This document shows positions 6,154 through 6,196 of a DNA stretch of 6,196 nucleotides, piece by piece. Within the stretch, counting starts at the first letter, position 1. Each line of letters begins with the position of its first letter. Location: contig CAMEZN010000114.1 of NCBI GenBank assembly GCA_945947845.1, forward strand, positions 1-6,196, given 5' to 3'. This DNA comes from an uncultured Mucispirillum sp. (GTDB taxonomy: Bacteria > Chrysiogenota > Deferribacteres > Deferribacterales > Mucispirillaceae). Under the pieces are notes generated by a model that searched no databases, was not told where the DNA came from, and saw only the letters and a list, made by a program, of their open reading frames with translations. Both the position numbers and the translations under genes were made by a program.

Positions 6154-6196
6154 TAAAGCATGCTCTAAATCGTCTCCACAAGGTTCTGTATTGACC

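Larger units (their letters stand above)
5589..6196 (+). CRISPR. CRISPR array, probably type II-C, cut by the right edge
   Basis: Ten copies of a 36-nt repeat are seen. It begins GTTCTG, has TTGACC at repeat positions 9-14 and ends TGTTATAAT. Repeats start at 5589 (degenerate), 5655, 5722, 5788, 5854, 5920, 5986, 6052, 6118 and 6183 (only 14 nt before the window ends). Copies 2 to 9 are identical. The nine spacers are unrelated to each other. They lie at 5625-5654 (30 nt), 5691-5721 (31), 5758-5787, 5824-5853, 5890-5919, 5956-5985, 6022-6051 and 6088-6117 (30 each), and 6154-6182 (29). A 36-nt repeat starting GTT and ending AAT, a 30-nt spacer and an embedded promoter are typical of type II Cas9 arrays, especially II-C. 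No cas gene, leader or anti-repeat for a tracrRNA is in the window, so the type is inferred from the repeat alone. Strand is assigned from the embedded promoter. Confidence 0.96.

Noticed and set aside
5625..6182. Self-targeting spacers against genes in this window
   Set aside because: By eye, only short matches (about 8 nt) to the rest of the window were found, for example TTGAGCAG near 1557; not enough for a protospacer.
5601..6196. Tandem repeat or transposon-derived repeat instead of a CRISPR
   Set aside because: The 36-nt units are identical but are separated by nine unrelated stretches of nearly constant length (29-31 nt), with a degenerate terminal copy. This is the CRISPR pattern.

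Overview
This is a compact, AT-rich bacterial chromosome segment. It holds six protein-coding genes packed on both strands, followed by the first part of a CRISPR array that runs off the right edge. The low GC content, the housekeeping tRNA-modification genes (truA, mtaB) and a FliL-like flagellar protein suggest a motile, low-GC, probably Gram-negative bacterium. The overall style would fit a host-associated lineage such as the Deferribacterota (for example Mucispirillum), but that is a guess from gene content and base composition, not an identification.

Layout: (1) 3-581 (+), the C-terminal three quarters of truA, cut by the left edge. (2) 578-1459 (-), a ROK-family sugar kinase whose stop codon overlaps that of truA. 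(3) 1466-1543, a divergent promoter region with a clear extended -10 element for the kinase. (4) 1544-2296 (+), an AlkD-like HEAT-repeat DNA alkylation repair protein. (5) 2305-3699 (-), a PAS/histidine-kinase-like protein with a badly eroded ATP-binding domain, and upstream of it on the same strand 3764-4297 (-), a FliL-like membrane protein. These two probably form one transcription unit. (6) 4341-5600 (+), mtaB, encoding the methylthiotransferase for t6A37 in tRNA, which starts at TTG. (7) 5589-6196 (+), a CRISPR array with 36-nt repeats and 29-31-nt spacers. No cas gene, tracrRNA or leader is visible inside the window.

The most notable feature is the array. Each intact repeat contains a near-consensus sigma-70 promoter: TTGACC, a 16-nt spacer, then TATAAT preceded by an extended -10 TG. 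The -10 element ends exactly at the last base of the repeat. This is the arrangement known from type II-C (Cas9) arrays of Neisseria meningitidis and Campylobacter jejuni, where each spacer is transcribed from its own repeat. The first repeat is degenerate, overlaps the last codons and stop of mtaB, and has lost both the G of the -35 element and the TG of the extended -10. The second item of interest is the kinase-like gene beside fliL, which keeps the phospho-acceptor histidine region but lacks most glycines of the ATP-lid motifs.
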